A stretch of 64,000 nucleotides of DNA from Epinephelus fuscoguttatus (taxonomy: Eukaryota > Chordata > Actinopteri > Perciformes > Serranidae). The translations under genes and the position numbers were made by a program. Location of the stretch: assembly GCF_011397635.1 (NCBI RefSeq), contig NC_064756.1, positions 33,098,996 through 33,162,995 on the forward strand, given 5' to 3'. Below the pieces are notes generated by a model that was not told the DNA's origin, did not search any database, and saw only the letters and a list, made by a program, of their open reading frames with translations. Of the stretch, positions 57,901-64,000 are shown piece after piece (within the stretch, counting starts at the first letter, position 1; each line of letters opens with the position of its first letter).

Positions 57901-60549
57901 TCAGGCCAATTTCAAAGTATCATATGAAGCAAGATATAATGTAACAGAATTTATTGTTCTAAAACACATGCACATATCTATCAAAAAAAAAAAAGAACAG
58001 ATCATTACTGAATATAAATTCATTTCATGTGCATTTAGAAAACTCTAAATACAAAATCCTTTAACTTGTGTGATTAGTTCTACTGCTACAATGACAGTCA
58101 ACAGCTACTATGCTCTGACAGTTACACACTAAGTAAGCATAAAATCAGGTTTGTGTGACAAAATGCGTCATTGCATCAAAATGAAAACTCTGTAGCCGTG
58201 CAATATAAGCACTGTAGTGTACCACTCATTTTAGTTGCATTGTTCTCACCAACACTGTTTATCCATCTTAAATCCATCATCAACACATGATTTAATGATC
58301 AGTAAAATCAAAACTAAAAAGAGGTTTCTCACACAGAATAAAAAAAAAATTGTTCATGTTCTCTGATCTAAAAAAAAAATTGATCCATCAAGTTAATGCA
58401 ACCAATGACGCATTGGTTGGCAACAGAATCAGTGTGACACCCTGTGAGGCTTCAACCAAGGGCACGCACGGCAGGCTGATTACTCAAAGGTTACATGCAA
58501 AGATGTAGACATGGTGTAAACATGACAATAATGTGATTATGAGAGAATTGTCAGTGTGTTGTGTTGTCTCCACTGCAGCTGTAGCAGTCTCTTACTCAGA
58601 GAGAATGTAAACATGTGAGCGCTTCTAGAAAAATCACTTGCTTCTCTGTTCTGAAACCTCATCCTTAAAATCTCGGGGTTAGTCACTCAAAACAACCATC
58701 TAAAAAAGAATCTCTCAGCTAGACCTATTCAGACATGTCCATTAACACTTTAAACCTACATCATTTTCTCATTAGCTTATACAGTGTGCTCATACAGAGG
58801 CTGATTTACAAATCATACTGTTTTCTGGACTCGGTGAAAATGGAAGCAAAAATAAGTGTTAGAGTCATTACAAAAAACATCTTTGGAATCTGCCACAACA
58901 ATTCCTGACTGAGATAATAACTGATTGTTTCGTAATTATTTCACAAAAAAAAAAAAAAAAAAAAAAAATCCACAATCCACATAACTCGCTGCTGTCAGTC
59001 AAACCCTGGCCTTCTACACTACCCCCTTGACATGACTCTTAAACCTGCTTAAACTTGTCCAAGTTGTGGTCTGTTAACCCCTCATTTCAACACACAGCGT
59101 TGTGCAGAGGGATTCAGCTCCCTCTGCGGGAAGGCCGCGTCAAACATTTTGACCCTCGCCCCCTCTCTGTATGTTGTCACAAGGTTTAATTGATCAAAGA
59201 GCTGTAGTTTCTGTTTAGCCGAGAGATCTGCCTTTTTGGTTAATATTTAGGAAAGATAGTTTTAAAAAGCTGCATGTGATCAACAAATAAACAATAACAC
59301 TAATATGTATATAGTAAATCAGAGACAAGAGGAGCTAAATGGTTAAAAAAACAAATAGCCAAAACTGAATCATTGTGTCTTGGCAGACTTCATGGTGGTG
59401 AAGTGATGTGCTGTGATAAGAGTCAACCCTGTTAAAAAAAAGTGTTAATTCAACTATGAAAGAAAAACAAGAAGCAAAATGCCATTTGATCTAAGCTATC
59501 ATACATATGTAGTAACCTAAAAAATAAAGGAATACTAAAAAGATAAAAAGAATGAATCTTGAATTAGGCTTGGATAAGACTGAGATACTTAGAAGCTAGG
59601 GTTAAAAAAAAACAAAAAAAAAAAAAACAGAAATCCCTAAATCCCCTTATAATGTGTTTATAAAACAAAAATACAACTTTGATTATTGAACAGTAGAAAG
59701 AGGAAAGTGTGGTAAATGAACGCAGCCGTATGCTTGCCGCCGCATTACAGAAACTTAGTAATTGTTCGTGTTGCTCGCGTCTCAAAAAATACAACTGAAG
59801 GCACTTGATCTATCAAAGGTTTAACTTAGACTTGCTGGCACAGCCAAGCAGCAATGTAGTCGGTCCCCAGGCTCCAATTCTCACTCCACTACCCCGCCCC
59901 CCCGTCCCAGCAACAAGCCAACATGTCCAAACTGGGCCTCACATTACCTTTACTCCAAATCAGTATTATTCTTTATGCTTCAAATACATCATTTTTGGTT
60001 TCTCAGGCTCATTGAAAACAAACAAAAAAAAGAATAAAAATGTACAAGGCCAAATATAAAGCTACTCAGGCTAAATGCAATAGTCCCAAACGCAGTTAAG
60101 TAGTGCTGGTTCACGCTATACTGCAAGAGAAAAGAGAGGCACCAGAGACTCCAGGTGATAACTGATGATGACAGGTCTTGCATTAGAGCACATGCACCCG
60201 CCCAGCGCAGCTATGAGGGGAGACCAGGGGTAAGGAGCGGCCCCTGCTCTAGGTAAAGATGCCCTAGATTCACTGACAGATCTGTGAAAGATTTGGGGAC
60301 CCTTGCGTTAATTGTCTGTTCATGGGCCAGCCTTGAAGACACAGACAAAATAAAGAGATAACACACCAGTGAAAAGAAAAGAACAATACTGCCTCACAAG
60401 AGGTTGGCCTTACACGCCGAGACAGAGACAGAAGTCCAGAGAGGCTTGCTGAAATGTCTTGTAAAAGCATCTATGACTCCTTCACAGATTAGAGCAGGCA
60501 GCAGTTCAGAGTGTGGCGAGAGGAGGAAGGAGCGTCCTGCTCGGATCTT
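57895..60549 (-). other. yap1: Probable yap1 3' UTR
   Basis: Non-coding sequence follows the yap1 stop on the minus strand. Minus-strand AATAAA hexamers at 57895-57900 and 57950-57955 are plausible ends, giving a UTR of about 2.6 kb, in keeping with the multi-kilobase 3' UTR of vertebrate YAP1. Earlier hexamers cannot be excluded. A 24-base A-run sits at about 58947-58969. Confidence 0.5.

Positions 60550-64000
<3,451 letters not shown>

Overview
The window is vertebrate nuclear DNA, most likely from a spiny-rayed (percomorph-type) teleost. It holds parts or all of three conserved vertebrate genes recognised from exon translations: the last four coding exons of gab2 (+ strand, 992-1844), the complete five-exon coding region of maml2 (+ strand, 8626-53000), and the last three coding exons of yap1 (- strand, 63620-60550). 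Splice sites, phases and C-termini all agree with these assignments. The fish call rests on compact introns, residues intermediate between known vertebrate orthologues, and many short DNA-transposon remnants and tRNA-derived SINEs of types I recall from acanthomorph genomes. No species can be named.

Layout. 1-991 is gab2 intron filled mostly by a nested DNA transposon. 992-1844 is the gab2 3' coding end, followed by its 3' UTR and about 4 kb of intergenic DNA. About 7.7-8.6 kb is the maml2 upstream region. maml2 exon 1 (8626-9036) is separated by a 33.8 kb intron from the large exon 2 (42827-44032). A 7.7 kb intron follows, then exons 3-5 packed into 1.3 kb (51726-53000). maml2 and yap1 are tail to tail. 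Between their 3' ends lies a degenerate AT-rich satellite-like block of about 2.7 kb (54690-57365). The yap1 3' UTR probably runs from 60549 down to about 57.9 kb.

Function. GAB2 is a docking adaptor that recruits PI3K and SHP2. MAML2 is the Notch-CSL co-activator. YAP1 is the Hippo-pathway co-activator. They are separate transcription units, not an operon. MAML2 and YAP1 both end in short acidic or hydrophobic activation motifs, and in humans they are known as fusion partners in tumours; here they are immediate neighbours.

The most unusual material is in the non-coding DNA: nested transposons with intact target-site duplications, a GGTTAGG-rich array interrupted by two insertions, a near-perfect hairpin, a foldback element in a yap1 intron, the AT satellite, and two strong G-quadruplex motifs. 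I found no previously undescribed protein-coding or RNA system. The remaining open frames inside introns and intergenic DNA do not look like genes.
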